Part shown: positions 53,594 to 62,417 of the stretch, piece after piece
Layout of the letters: every line of letters begins with the position of its first letter
Numbering within the stretch: the first letter of the stretch is position 1
From: Tritrichomonas musculus
Lineage: Eukaryota; Parabasalia; Tritrichomonadida; Tritrichomonadidae
Length of the DNA stretch: 64,000 nt
NCBI GenBank assembly: GCA_039105265.1
Contig: JAPFFF010000032.1
Span: 597,001-661,000 of the forward strand
Direction of reading: 5' to 3'
Translations under genes and position numbers: made by a program
The notes under the pieces: model-generated
Databases searched by the model: none
What the model was told of the DNA's origin: nothing
What the model saw: the letters and a program-made list of their open reading frames with translations, nothing else

Positions 53594-53990
53594 TAATATT
53601 CATTTATTTTAATCGTATTAGCTTATATATATATTTAAGAGTAAAGTTGGGATTTGAACCATTCAACTATAGTTCTTACATTTATTTTTATCTATAAACT
53701 GGAATCAAAATTTTGATTTCAGAAGATGCAACTTTTTATGTTAGTGAGATTATTGTTGCAGTTTATATGCCGATTTATAAATGAGTTATAAATATTGATT
53801 TGTTGATTTAAAATTCAGAAGAAATTCAAAAAATTGTATGATATCATTGAAAAAGTTTTATTCAAATATCATTTATTAGATGTGCATAGAGCTTAATAAA
53901 AAAATCAAAATCATGGGGCAGGTAATAGAAATCTTTGAGCATGTTATTATATCTACAGGAAAACTTGCCTAATTTTATTTTATTTTATTT

Positions 53991-54023
<33 letters not shown>

Positions 54024-54179
54024 ATATCTTTTTTATGTAATTAGTGTTTTATATACACTTTCATTGTAATTAAATCCATTTTCATTAGGACATGCTTTAT
54101 TTATTATATATATATCAAAATAATTAGAGAGAGAAAAAAAAAAAAATGAAGATGCAATTCTATATCGTTCTATATTTAT
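53594..54179. other. intergenic region with poly-T tract
   Basis: 3' ends of two convergent genes. A T-rich tract with long T-runs lies at about 53970-54022. No gene. Confidence 0.6.
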
Positions 54180-54791
54180 TTATTTAATTTCATATTCTTC
54201 CTTATTACAACAGGCAAGATAACAAGCACAAATGAACAAAACAAGTTCAATTGCTGCCATTATAATCACGCATATGCGTAAAATTTTAATATGATGATTG
54301 ACATCATGCTTGATTTGTTCTTCACAAGTTGAAACAGTCTGTGGATCTCTGTCTTCATAACCGCAATCTTCTGTAACAAGTGTTCTGAATCCACAACATT
54401 TTAATTTTTCTTCAAGATCTCTTCTTGATTCTCTGTATTTTTCTTTCTCCCAGTTTTCATTAATTCCATCAAGAATTTTGTCTTTGAATACGAAAGCAAG
54501 AACAATTGCTGCGATTTCGACGAGAATTACAAGAATAATAATGATTAAATATGTAACATAGAGACACTTGCTCTTGCAGCAGCAAAGAATAAATCCAATT
54601 ATTGATGAAACAACAGCACATGCAGCAGCTAATATGATGAACCAGAAAGGAATGTTATTCTTTACAAGCTTAGACCAATTTTCATCCTTTTCTTTGACAT
54701 AGATATAGACAGCTGCAACAACAGCACATATGAGAACGCATGCACTGATAATTCCGATTATCCATCGGGCGCATCCTGAACAACAGCTCAT
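54180..54791 (-). CDS. tetraspanin-like membrane protein
   Basis: Intact 203-codon ORF. Four hydrophobic segments at about 10-32, 48-71, 78-102 and 168-194. A small first loop and a larger second extracellular loop (about 103-167) contain the tetraspanin hallmark CCG (132-134) plus C143 and C156, enough for two disulfides. The N-terminus MSCCSGC, the CCCKSKC turn after TM2 and the C-terminal CYLACC offer palmitoylation sites. Length fits the family. Tetraspanins organise membrane microdomains; trichomonad members occur on the surface and on exosomes. The upstream sequence contains TCATATCATTTTC close to the ATG, resembling the trichomonad initiator (TCA-Y-W-W). Confidence 0.88.
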   Translation of the reverse strand: MSCCSGCARWIIGIISACVLICAVVAAVYIYVKEKDENWSKLVKNNIPFWFIILAAACAVVSSIIGFILCCCKSKCLYVTYLIIIILVILVEIAAIVLAFVFKDKILDGINENWEKEKYRESRRDLEEKLKCCGFRTLVTEDCGYEDRDPQTVSTCEEQIKHDVNHHIKILRICVIIMAAIELVLFICACYLACCNKEEYEIK

Positions 54792-55444
54792 TTGTAGAAA
54801 ATGATATGATATTCTGGGTTTTAAATTTGAATTAATTAAATTGAATAGTTTTCAATTATATAGAAATATTTCTATATTTTATTTCATTCATTTTCAATGT
54901 ATCAAATATAAATTATTGAAAAATTTTTAAAAAATAAACAAAATAAATTAAATAATACTTTTAATTTTGAATTATTTATTATTTTGAGAAAAAAATGATT
55001 GAAAATATAATCTATTTTACAATAAATTTCAAAATAAAAATATTATTTTCCAGCCATTTTTAAATACTTGAATGACTAGAAAAAAATATAAAATACACCA
55101 TCACCTTTTTTCAACATTGATGAATAAAATTATAGATATTAAAACTTTTTCTTTTGACATTCCATACTTTTTGAGAGTTGTTATTGTTTTCTGAGCCCAC
55201 TTTTTCAATGCTCCATTTAAAAAAAGAAAGACTGTTTTCAATTTATCAGGCAGAAAGAACAATTAAACTGTTTCATAAATAAGAATGGAACGCTGGAAGT
55301 GGTAAAGAACCCAATAGCATTGAAAAATTGGATAAAATCGATTTGAATGGCTCTAAAGTTGGATTTAATATATTCTCTGAAAATCTTGCATTCGTCTTGA
55401 GACTATTTTACTTTAAAAATTTATTGGTTACTAATATTAACACC

Positions 55445-55485
<41 letters not shown>

Positions 55486-55500
55486 TTTTACAAATAAGAT
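54792..55500. other. AT-rich intergenic region
   Basis: About 700 bp, with an A-run of about 38 at 55446-55483 next to the phosphatase 3' end. 55140-55400 is slightly less AT-rich and may be old decayed coding sequence, but no frame is recognisable. Confidence 0.5.
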
Positions 55501-57612
55501 TTAATAAAATGGTGTGAATTTAAACATTTTTCGCCAGGTAATAAAAGAAAAGTTTTTGTCACTATCAATAAACATGATTGCTGCCTGATTTGAATGAAAT
55601 TCATAATCAGAAGCAGTAAAAACCGTTATTGTATTTTTCACAGGATTAAAAGGGAAATTAAATCCATTAACAGCGATTTCATGACCTCTAACAATATATT
55701 GAATTTTATTTTGCCTTAAAAAAAGTTCTGCAACGTCTTTTCCATAAGTCAATGTGTTCCCTCCTCTCGGATTCGGCTTCCATCCATCGAAAAACTCGGA
55801 TGGATCTGACCACAAAATATCGTGCAAAATTTCGTTCTCTTCAATAAAAGCTGGTCTTTTAATATTATTTATATCATTTACATTCTGCAACGAAGGACTC
55901 AATCCTCCATGAACACAAAAGTATTGTTTTCCAACAACAGCAGCAATTGGAATTGCGTCGAAAACTTTATTAAAAATCACCCACATTGATTTATCAAATT
56001 TCTTTTCACATTCAAAACCAAAGCCATACATGCAATTCATTCCATAATATTCATGGTTGCCTCGTAAGATATAAATATTCTTCGGATATAAAAGTTTCAA
56101 TGCAAACAGGAGACAAATAACATCAACGCTTTTATCGCCACGATCGACATAATCTCCTAGAAACAAATAAGTCGATTTGGGCGGAAATCCGCCTTTTTCA
56201 AATACTGTTAATAAATCATCAAAATGGCCATGTATATCGCCACATATGTAAATTGGTGGCTCGAGTTCTAAAAGAGATAATTCTGAAAAAAATACTGGAA
56301 TTATCGATTTGCATATCCATTTGACATATTTGGCAGAAACGCGGAAATCTACTTTTTGATTAATTAAAGAGTCAATAAAAGACTGAAGATTGGATCTGTT
56401 AACTTCGTTTTCTTTATCATCTTCATAAAAAGATTTTTCTAGATCTTGTTTGCTTAGCATGTCATCATTTATGTATTTTGAAACTAGAAATGAAACAATA
56501 TCATTGTTTCTTTGGCATTTTCTGCTCGAAACACTTAAATCTCTGATTACGTCTCCAATTAAGGCAAAATTTAAATCAGGATTCTCGTCAATAAATTTCT
56601 TAATATGTAATGATCTTTGATATTCTCGGTTGATGGTTTGTTTTTCTATTTTTTCACTTATATTTGTTTGTTTATTGGTTGTCTTTTCTTCTTTACTTGA
56701 TTGTGTGCTAAGTTTATAAGTTGTTTTATCTTCTTTATTTGATTGTGTGCTAAGTTTGTTGGTTATCTTTTCTTCTTTATTTGATTGTATGCTAGGTTTA
56801 TTGGTTGTTTTATCTTCTTTCCTTGGTGACACTTTAGGTTTATTGGTTGTTTGTCTTTCTTTATTAGGTTGCGTATTGGTTTTTGTTGTTGTTTTTTCTT
56901 TTTTATTAGGTTGAATATTAAGTCTATTTTTTGTTTTTTCTTCTTTACTTGGTGACAATTTAGGTCTATTTGCTGTTTTTTCTTCTTTGCTATGATGATC
57001 ATTTGGTTTAATGGTTGTTTTTTCTTCCTTTTTTGGTCGCACATTTGGTTTATTAGTTGTTTTATCTTCTTTATTTGATTGTATATTAACTTTATTTGTT
57101 GTTTTTTCTTCTTTATTAAGTACTATATTAGGTTTAGTAATTATATTCCCTTCTTTATTCGATTGTATGTTCGGTTTATTAGTCGTTTTCCCTTCTTTAC
57201 TAGGTTGTATATTAAGATTATTAGTTGTTTTTTCTCCTTTGCTAGGTTGCATATTGGGTTTATTTGCTGTTTTTTCTCCTTTGGTTGTTGTTTGTTGCTG
57301 ATTTTTTTTAATATTTTTATCGTTTCTGCTTGGCTGTCTTTTAGAATTATTTGTTATTTTTTCTACTTTTGTTTGTTGTTGAATTTTGGGTTTAATTGGT
57401 TTTGCGAATTGATGATCAGTCTTGGTTAACATAATATTTGTAGAAGGAAATCTATTTTCATCTTTTTTAAAATTGCTTTGTAAATTATTTTTTGGATTAT
57501 CTGTTAAAGAATCGATTTGATATAAATCTTCTAAAATTAAAAATAATCTCTTAAGGTTATCTCCTAATTGATCGAAATCATTGTTTAATTTTTCTAATGT
57601 TTCATGACTCAT
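55501..57612 (-). CDS. PPP-family Ser/Thr phosphatase with repeat-rich N-terminal extension
   Basis: Intact 703-codon ORF. The C-terminal 300 residues hold the complete PPP metal and catalytic signature: GDIHGH (about 455), GDYVDRG (about 485), LRGNHEYYG (about 514), HGGLSP (about 562) and RGHE (about 640). It resembles the PP1/PP2A core but ends in FTASDYEF, without clear PP1 or PP2A tail motifs. Residues about 85-325 are a tandem array of a 15-residue unit of type EKTTNKPNIQPSKEG, very basic and Asn/Thr/Lys-rich, probably disordered. The N-terminal 40 residues form a short helical segment (LEKLNNDFDQLGDNLKRLF). The extension may target the phosphatase. The repeat is minisatellite-like at DNA level and open on the opposite strand too. 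Confidence 0.88.
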   Translation of the reverse strand: MSHETLEKLNNDFDQLGDNLKRLFLILEDLYQIDSLTDNPKNNLQSNFKKDENRFPSTNIMLTKTDHQFAKPIKPKIQQQTKVEKITNNSKRQPSRNDKNIKKNQQQTTTKGEKTANKPNMQPSKGEKTTNNLNIQPSKEGKTTNKPNIQSNKEGNIITKPNIVLNKEEKTTNKVNIQSNKEDKTTNKPNVRPKKEEKTTIKPNDHHSKEEKTANRPKLSPSKEEKTKNRLNIQPNKKEKTTTKTNTQPNKERQTTNKPKVSPRKEDKTTNKPSIQSNKEEKITNKLSTQSNKEDKTTYKLSTQSSKEEKTTNKQTNISEKIEKQTINREYQRSLHIKKFIDENPDLNFALIGDVIRDLSVSSRKCQRNNDIVSFLVSKYINDDMLSKQDLEKSFYEDDKENEVNRSNLQSFIDSLINQKVDFRVSAKYVKWICKSIIPVFFSELSLLELEPPIYICGDIHGHFDDLLTVFEKGGFPPKSTYLFLGDYVDRGDKSVDVICLLFALKLLYPKNIYILRGNHEYYGMNCMYGFGFECEKKFDKSMWVIFNKVFDAIPIAAVVGKQYFCVHGGLSPSLQNVNDINNIKRPAFIEENEILHDILWSDPSEFFDGWKPNPRGGNTLTYGKDVAELFLRQNKIQYIVRGHEIAVNGFNFPFNPVKNTITVFTASDYEFHSNQAAIMFIDSDKNFSFITWRKMFKFTPFY

Positions 57613-57717
57613 CTCTTCTTAATGTTGATATAAATCGATTTTATTGAGAAAAATTTTTGTACGTTATTTAACGTTCTTTAATTAGAAAAAGTAAAAATTT
57701 TTATTTATATTTTTTGA
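57613..57717. other. 5' flank of the phosphatase gene
   Basis: Short AT-rich leader between the phosphatase start and the MITE. No distinct promoter motif was recognised. Confidence 0.4.
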
Positions 57718-57719
57718 TA

Positions 57720-58191
57720 GACTTGTGAAAAGTCCTGGACAAAAGGACTAAACAAACTTAGTTAATTTAAAAAACATTTTTATCTTTGAATTAAGGACAC
57801 ATATTTGATATTTTTATTATATTTTTGTTTTAAAAAAATGCGTTAATATAATTTTTGATATTTTTTGTTTAAAATATGCTTTTATTAAAATACGAAAATA
57901 ATTTTATGTTGATCATTTAATTCTGCCCGAAAGTTTTTAATTCTCATTAAAACGGATAACTTCATATATAAGTTATAAAATCAGTAAAATATTAAGTGAA
58001 CAATCTTTTTTTATTTATATATTTATAGATTTTTAAAAAAATCCATATTAAAAGGAAAAGTTGAATATATTGTTTTTTTCAATAAAATTTAATATGTCAT
58101 TTTTTTTCTTAAAAAAAAAATGGTCCTGACAAAGTCCTAAGTCCTGCGGTTGTCCTTGAAAAGTTTTATTGTCCTGGACTTTGCACAAGTC
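57720..58191. mobile_element. 472-bp TA-flanked MITE
   Basis: Ends GACTTGTGAAAAGTCCTGGA and the inverse of TCCTGGACTTTGCACAAGTC form an inverted repeat of about 22 bp with two mismatches. TA dinucleotides flank it at 57718-57719 and 58192-58193, as in Tc1/mariner. An inner motif TCCT(T/G)GA recurs near the right end. It is non-coding and sits about 100 bp upstream of the phosphatase start. Confidence 0.78.
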
Positions 58192-58193
58192 TA

Positions 58194-59532
58194 TTTTTTG
58201 ACAACTTAAATCATTTTTTTCTCATTAAAAATTTGGGAAAGGATTATTATTTTAGTTAATTAGTATATTGCATGTTGGCATATTTCATTAAATTAGTTAT
58301 TTTAGATAATATATTATCATCTATATATAATTCATGCAAGATGCAATTAAGGAGCAGGCATCCAGTATCACTTCTCTAAGAAAGGAACTCAAGACAGCTA
58401 ATAAAGAGAATGGTAATTATACTTCATCACAACAAAAGAATGGTTGACAGATTAATCTCAGTTGAGCTGAGCAAAGATTGGCCGCTCCATTTGATAGGCT
58501 CTTTGTTGCACTAAACTCATATTCGTGAGACTTGTGTTAAACCAGGCTAGACTGAATTCATAATTTAGGTTTACTGTTTACATTTTTGCATAAGTTGAAA
58601 AGTTACTTTAAAATTTCTCCAATATCATTAGTTTGGTGTTAATCAATAAATGAATGGAACCATGTGGAACTTTTAATTCAGATGAATTTGATGATGATGA
58701 AGAGTAAATGATTGATCTGAGACCTCTCGAATGAACAGTTGTGTAGGATGATCTGAGAACCATTTCTACTATTTTTGATTAATATAGCCAACAAAGTAAG
58801 CTAACATAGCAACCATCAAAACTACCATATTTAATGGCGAAATGATAATTGATAGATGAGATTGAGATAAAATTATTAACGTTTAACCTTTATGTGCCTG
58901 CTTGTTTGAATGCTTCTTTCAAATCCTTATTAAATTTTTCAAGGCCTTTCATGAGAACGATTCAATCTTTAAAACAATAGAGCCTTGCATATTATGAAAT
59001 ATGAAATATAAATCATTTTTATCATTATAAGCTTCACTTATTTTGGACCAAAATCTGAATACCAATTTTTAGACTATTTTTCTCATTCGTCTTGTCTGCA
59101 TTTGAGCTGTTATTTTATACAAAGCTCTTCATTATAATCCAAATCTATTCAATCATTTAGTACATTATATTCAGTTGTATTTAATATATTTAGTTTGTAG
59201 CTTCCGATCTCTCAAAACATATTGAGTTCAAACATCTTTCTAAATACAATCATAAATATTTTTTCCTTTGATGCCTTTTTATCATAAAGATATCCTTATT
59301 GTCTTTGAACTTTTCATATATCTCTTTTGTTTATATAAAGAACATTATATGATTTATAAAACGTATACTACTGATGTTTCATAGAAATCAATGGAAAGGT
59401 TCATTAGTTCATTATCGTCTTCTATTTTTGTCTTTGAATTTTTAATTTGTCTCCTTTTTTCCAATCAGTCTTCCTCTCTGTAATCTCTATATTTGATGAA
59501 ATAATCCATCTTTTCAAGCAACAATCTGCATT
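58194..59532. other. intergenic region with decayed coding fragment
   Basis: At 58334-58447 a 37-codon plus-strand piece, starting MQDAIKEQASSITSLRKELK, looks like the end of a coiled-coil protein. The following kilobase has mixed composition and may be a decayed gene, but no family could be identified. Confidence 0.4.
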
Positions 59533-59931
59533 ATGCATTCCTTGTTTTATATTATTGATTCAGTTCTGACTTTTATATATTGTTTCAGTTCTGATCTCAC
59601 CTTTTATCCAGTGTTTGTACACTTTATTAATGGAGCCATAATAAATTTCCGGGATTCCAACTCCAAGCTGAAATTTGAACCTTTCTTTGGAGTTCAGCTT
59701 GGAGATACTGAGCGCAGTACCGAGCTCTTGCAGCTCTTCCATCTTTCCGTAAGGGCTCTCGAAGCTTTTCCGTACCAAAAGGGAGCACATGCTCCTCGGT
59801 CTAGCAGCGGGGCTTTTGATGATCACTCTCGATTGCTAAGTAGTCTCCATAATTTTTTTCAAAAGGTCAATTTTGAATTTAAAAAACAGATCTTATTCAC
59901 CCAATCTGGTGAAATGCTCTACGCCTGGTGA
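59533..59931 (+). CDS. hypothetical 132-aa ORF crossing a GC-rich island
   Basis: Open frame of 132 codons (ATG at 59533). A hydrophobic N-terminus (SVLTFIYCFSSDLTFYPVFV) is followed by a segment with FEPFFGVQLGDTERSTELLQ and a Ser/Arg-rich part. 59650-59830 is clearly more GC-rich than its flanks and contains the perfect 12-bp inverted repeat CTCCAAGCTGAA / TTCAGCTTGGAG (about 59661-59705). The opposite strand is also open (59560-59826), with the equally plausible LGTALSISKLNSKERFKFQL, so the coding strand is uncertain. It may be a fragment of a foreign or repeated element. Confidence 0.3.
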   Translation: MHSLFYIIDSVLTFIYCFSSDLTFYPVFVHFINGAIINFRDSNSKLKFEPFFGVQLGDTERSTELLQLFHLSVRALEAFPYQKGAHAPRSSSGAFDDHSRLLSSLHNFFQKVNFEFKKQILFTQSGEMLYAW

Positions 59932-60114
59932 AAGTACACTTTATTGAAACTGATTCCATTAAATTTGCTGATATTATCAGTTCTTTATGTAATAAAAAGA
60001 TTGAATTATTATTCAATTTTTTGAGAGATAAATTTTCTTTATATTTTTTGTTCTTTATATTTTATAATATTCCACAAATTACCTTTATCTCTCCTTATCT
60101 TTTTTTAACTGCCA

Positions 60115-60969
60115 ATGAAAAAGACAATAGTTGAATTACCAAATGGCTTAAACGTAGAAATCGAAGTTAATAGGTATCGAGCAAAAATTGTTTATTCCCC
60201 CAAAGTCAGAGGTGATATTGTCATACCGAAATTTGTTGATTACGAATCCAAAAAATATCTTATTATCAGCATTGGCCAAGATTCTTTTCGATCAAACCAG
60301 TTAATTAATTCTTTATCATTTGCAGCTGAAACACGCGTTAGAAATATTGATGCTGGCATATTTTCCGAATCTTCCGTTTCTCGTTTTTTAATTCCTGCAT
60401 CACTTGAGACACTAAATGATATGTGGTGCTGCTTTTCAAATAAACTTATTCAAATTGAAGTTTCTCCTGAGAATCAACATTTTATATACAAGTATGATAA
60501 ATTTCTTTTCAATCGATCCAATGATATTTTGATATTTTCAAGAAGAGATATTTCTGGTAATATTATTATTCCTTTATGCGTCAAACAAATTGCACCAAAT
60601 GCATTTTCTCAATGCAAAAAAATTGATTCATTATCATTTGAATCATCATATTCATCAGCTTTACAGTCAATCGATAAATATGCATTTTCAGGTTGCGAAA
60701 AACTTATTAGTATTCAGCCGCTGCCTCTTTCAGTTAATTATTTAGGATATATGTGCTTTTTTTCTTGCATATTTAATTCGCTAGAAATTCTTGGAACAAA
60801 TGTTTTTATTGATGATGAATGCTTTAATGGATGCTGTTTACTAGACTGCATTTCATTTCCCAATTCAAAATCTATTAACATAGGTATAAATGCTTTTGCA
60901 AAAGTTAACAATGATATATCTTTATTTTTTCAAAATAATACAGAAATAAAGATACAATATATTCATTAA
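60115..60969 (+). CDS. BspA-like leucine-rich repeat protein, short
   Basis: Intact 284-codon ORF. It opens with a beta-type head (IVELPNGLNVEIEVNRYRAK), then TpLRR/LRR_5 repeats: KYLIISIGQDSFRSNQLINS, SRFLIPASLETLNDMWCC, KQIAPNAFSQCKKIDSLSFE, QSIDKYAFSGCEKLISIQPL, then a divergent C-terminus with FIDDECFNGCCLLDCISFPN. It has the long interruption typical of the family (NDMWCCFSNKLIQIEVSPENQH), as in the 51.5-kb gene, so the two are relatives. There is no signal peptide or membrane segment. It is shorter than most family members but ends cleanly and looks complete. Confidence 0.85.
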   Translation: MKKTIVELPNGLNVEIEVNRYRAKIVYSPKVRGDIVIPKFVDYESKKYLIISIGQDSFRSNQLINSLSFAAETRVRNIDAGIFSESSVSRFLIPASLETLNDMWCCFSNKLIQIEVSPENQHFIYKYDKFLFNRSNDILIFSRRDISGNIIIPLCVKQIAPNAFSQCKKIDSLSFESSYSSALQSIDKYAFSGCEKLISIQPLPLSVNYLGYMCFFSCIFNSLEILGTNVFIDDECFNGCCLLDCISFPNSKSINIGINAFAKVNNDISLFFQNNTEIKIQYIH

Positions 60970-61578
60970 AACCATATTTTAAATTACACAATTACTTTTT
61001 CTCCATCGGATATCTATTTATTGTAGTACTGTGCAAAACAGATTACTATTTTATCATTGACATAATTTTTTTTGCTTTTTTATCAAAATTTGATCAATAA
61101 TATTATTTAAGAAAATGGACTCTCATTAAAAATTTACATATTTTGGTATCTACGTTATATTTTCAAATTACCATTAACATACATCTAAATTACACATTAA
61201 CTTAATGGATAAATTAATGCATATTTTCGGCAACCTTATAATATATTTCAAGTATTTTTAGTATTAATAAATTAATGAGCAGATTAAAAATAATAATTGC
61301 AAAACTGAATTTTCCATAAATAGAATATTTAAAGATCTTCTTTACTTTTCCAAATTAAGTGCACAATCCATATATTTTTACTTAAATACCAATTTAACTA
61401 CTATGTCTTGATCATGCATATTAAATTATAATAAAAATAATCTTACTATCAAATTCATATATTGCATTAAAAAGGATAATAAAATATTTTATAAGTTGCA
61501 CAAATAAATTTAAATATATATTGAAGAAAAAGAAGTCTTTAATTTAATATCGTTCTAACCTTTACTTATACAATTTTA
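60970..61578. other. AT-rich intergenic region
   Basis: No gene or repeat was recognised. Confidence 0.6.
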
Positions 61579-61880
61579 ATGACTGAAGAATCTTTTTTTA
61601 TACAACAAAAACAATTATCTGACCCATTTAAAGAAAGAAAAAAAACAGTTTTCGGCATATCGGATAACATTGGCATTAATAATTCAAGTTCTCCAAATGA
61701 TAAAGATTCAAATATAAAAGAATTTAGGCAAGAACTTGACAAGTAAGTAGAACATCTTTATTTAATGGTTTAATCATATTTTGGTGATTGCATAGGATGA
61801 AAACAGCAAATAGAAGCCATTATCTGTATCAATTTGATGCATCTAATTTTAAAGAAATAAGAGATAAATTATTTACATAA
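61579..61880 (+). CDS. possible two-exon small gene with 53-nt intron
   Basis: Exon 1 (61579-61742) starts MTEESFFIQQKQLSDPFKER and would otherwise stop at the splice site (GAC AAG TAA). A GTAAGT donor at 61743 and a GCATAG acceptor ending at 61795 bound a 53-nt AT-rich stretch. Removing it keeps the frame and gives an 82-residue protein ending ...KMKTANRSHYLYQFD plus a 13-residue tail (exon 2, 61796-61880). Composition of both parts is protein-like. Against this, the trichomonad 3' consensus ACTAAC-ACAG is absent. If not spliced, this is two tiny ORFs or a fragment. Family unknown. Confidence 0.4.
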
Positions 61881-62417
61881 TTTCATATTTCAGAAAAGTA
61901 ATCTATTACAAGTTATAATTACGAAATTTGATATCTTTACATAAAAATTTAATTGAATAATAATGTACAATCTTATCATATATTCATATAGACAATGTGA
62001 TACAATTTGTTTCAATGATCTTATAAGTTAAAAAAGGAATCTTAAATCAAAAAATTAAAGAGAATTCTAGAACAGCACAAAAAAAGTATGCTTACTTGAA
62101 TCATTTTAACGACCTAAACAATTTGAATAATTTATTTACTTTTTTTTTTATAAGTTCTAAGATTATGAAATATAATTTTGATTAAAAAAAAGGCTAAAGT
62201 ATATTTTTTTAGAATAATTTAAGTTCTGTACATTATTATAAAATATTTAGATCAAGTTTTTAAAGCTATTGACTCAAATGCAAAATCGAATCTAATAAAG
62301 AAAGCAGCCAAACAAAAAATAGTTACATTAAACGCTTTAAATAAAATAAAATAACGAGAATTTTTTAGTATAAAAATGATTTAATCATTTTAAAAATGAG
62401 ATTAATTCAGTCATTCA
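61881..62417. other. AT-rich intergenic region
   Basis: 3' flank of the kinase gene. Nothing was recognised beyond A/T-rich sequence. Confidence 0.6.

Noticed and set aside
53640-53720. tRNA-like T-arm (inverse of GGGATTTGAACC)
   Set aside because: The flanking bases do not form a five-pair T stem and no acceptor or anticodon arm can be drawn.
56763-57429. Frames on both strands over the phosphatase repeat
   Set aside because: Alternative readings of a 45-bp minisatellite that encodes the phosphatase N-terminus.
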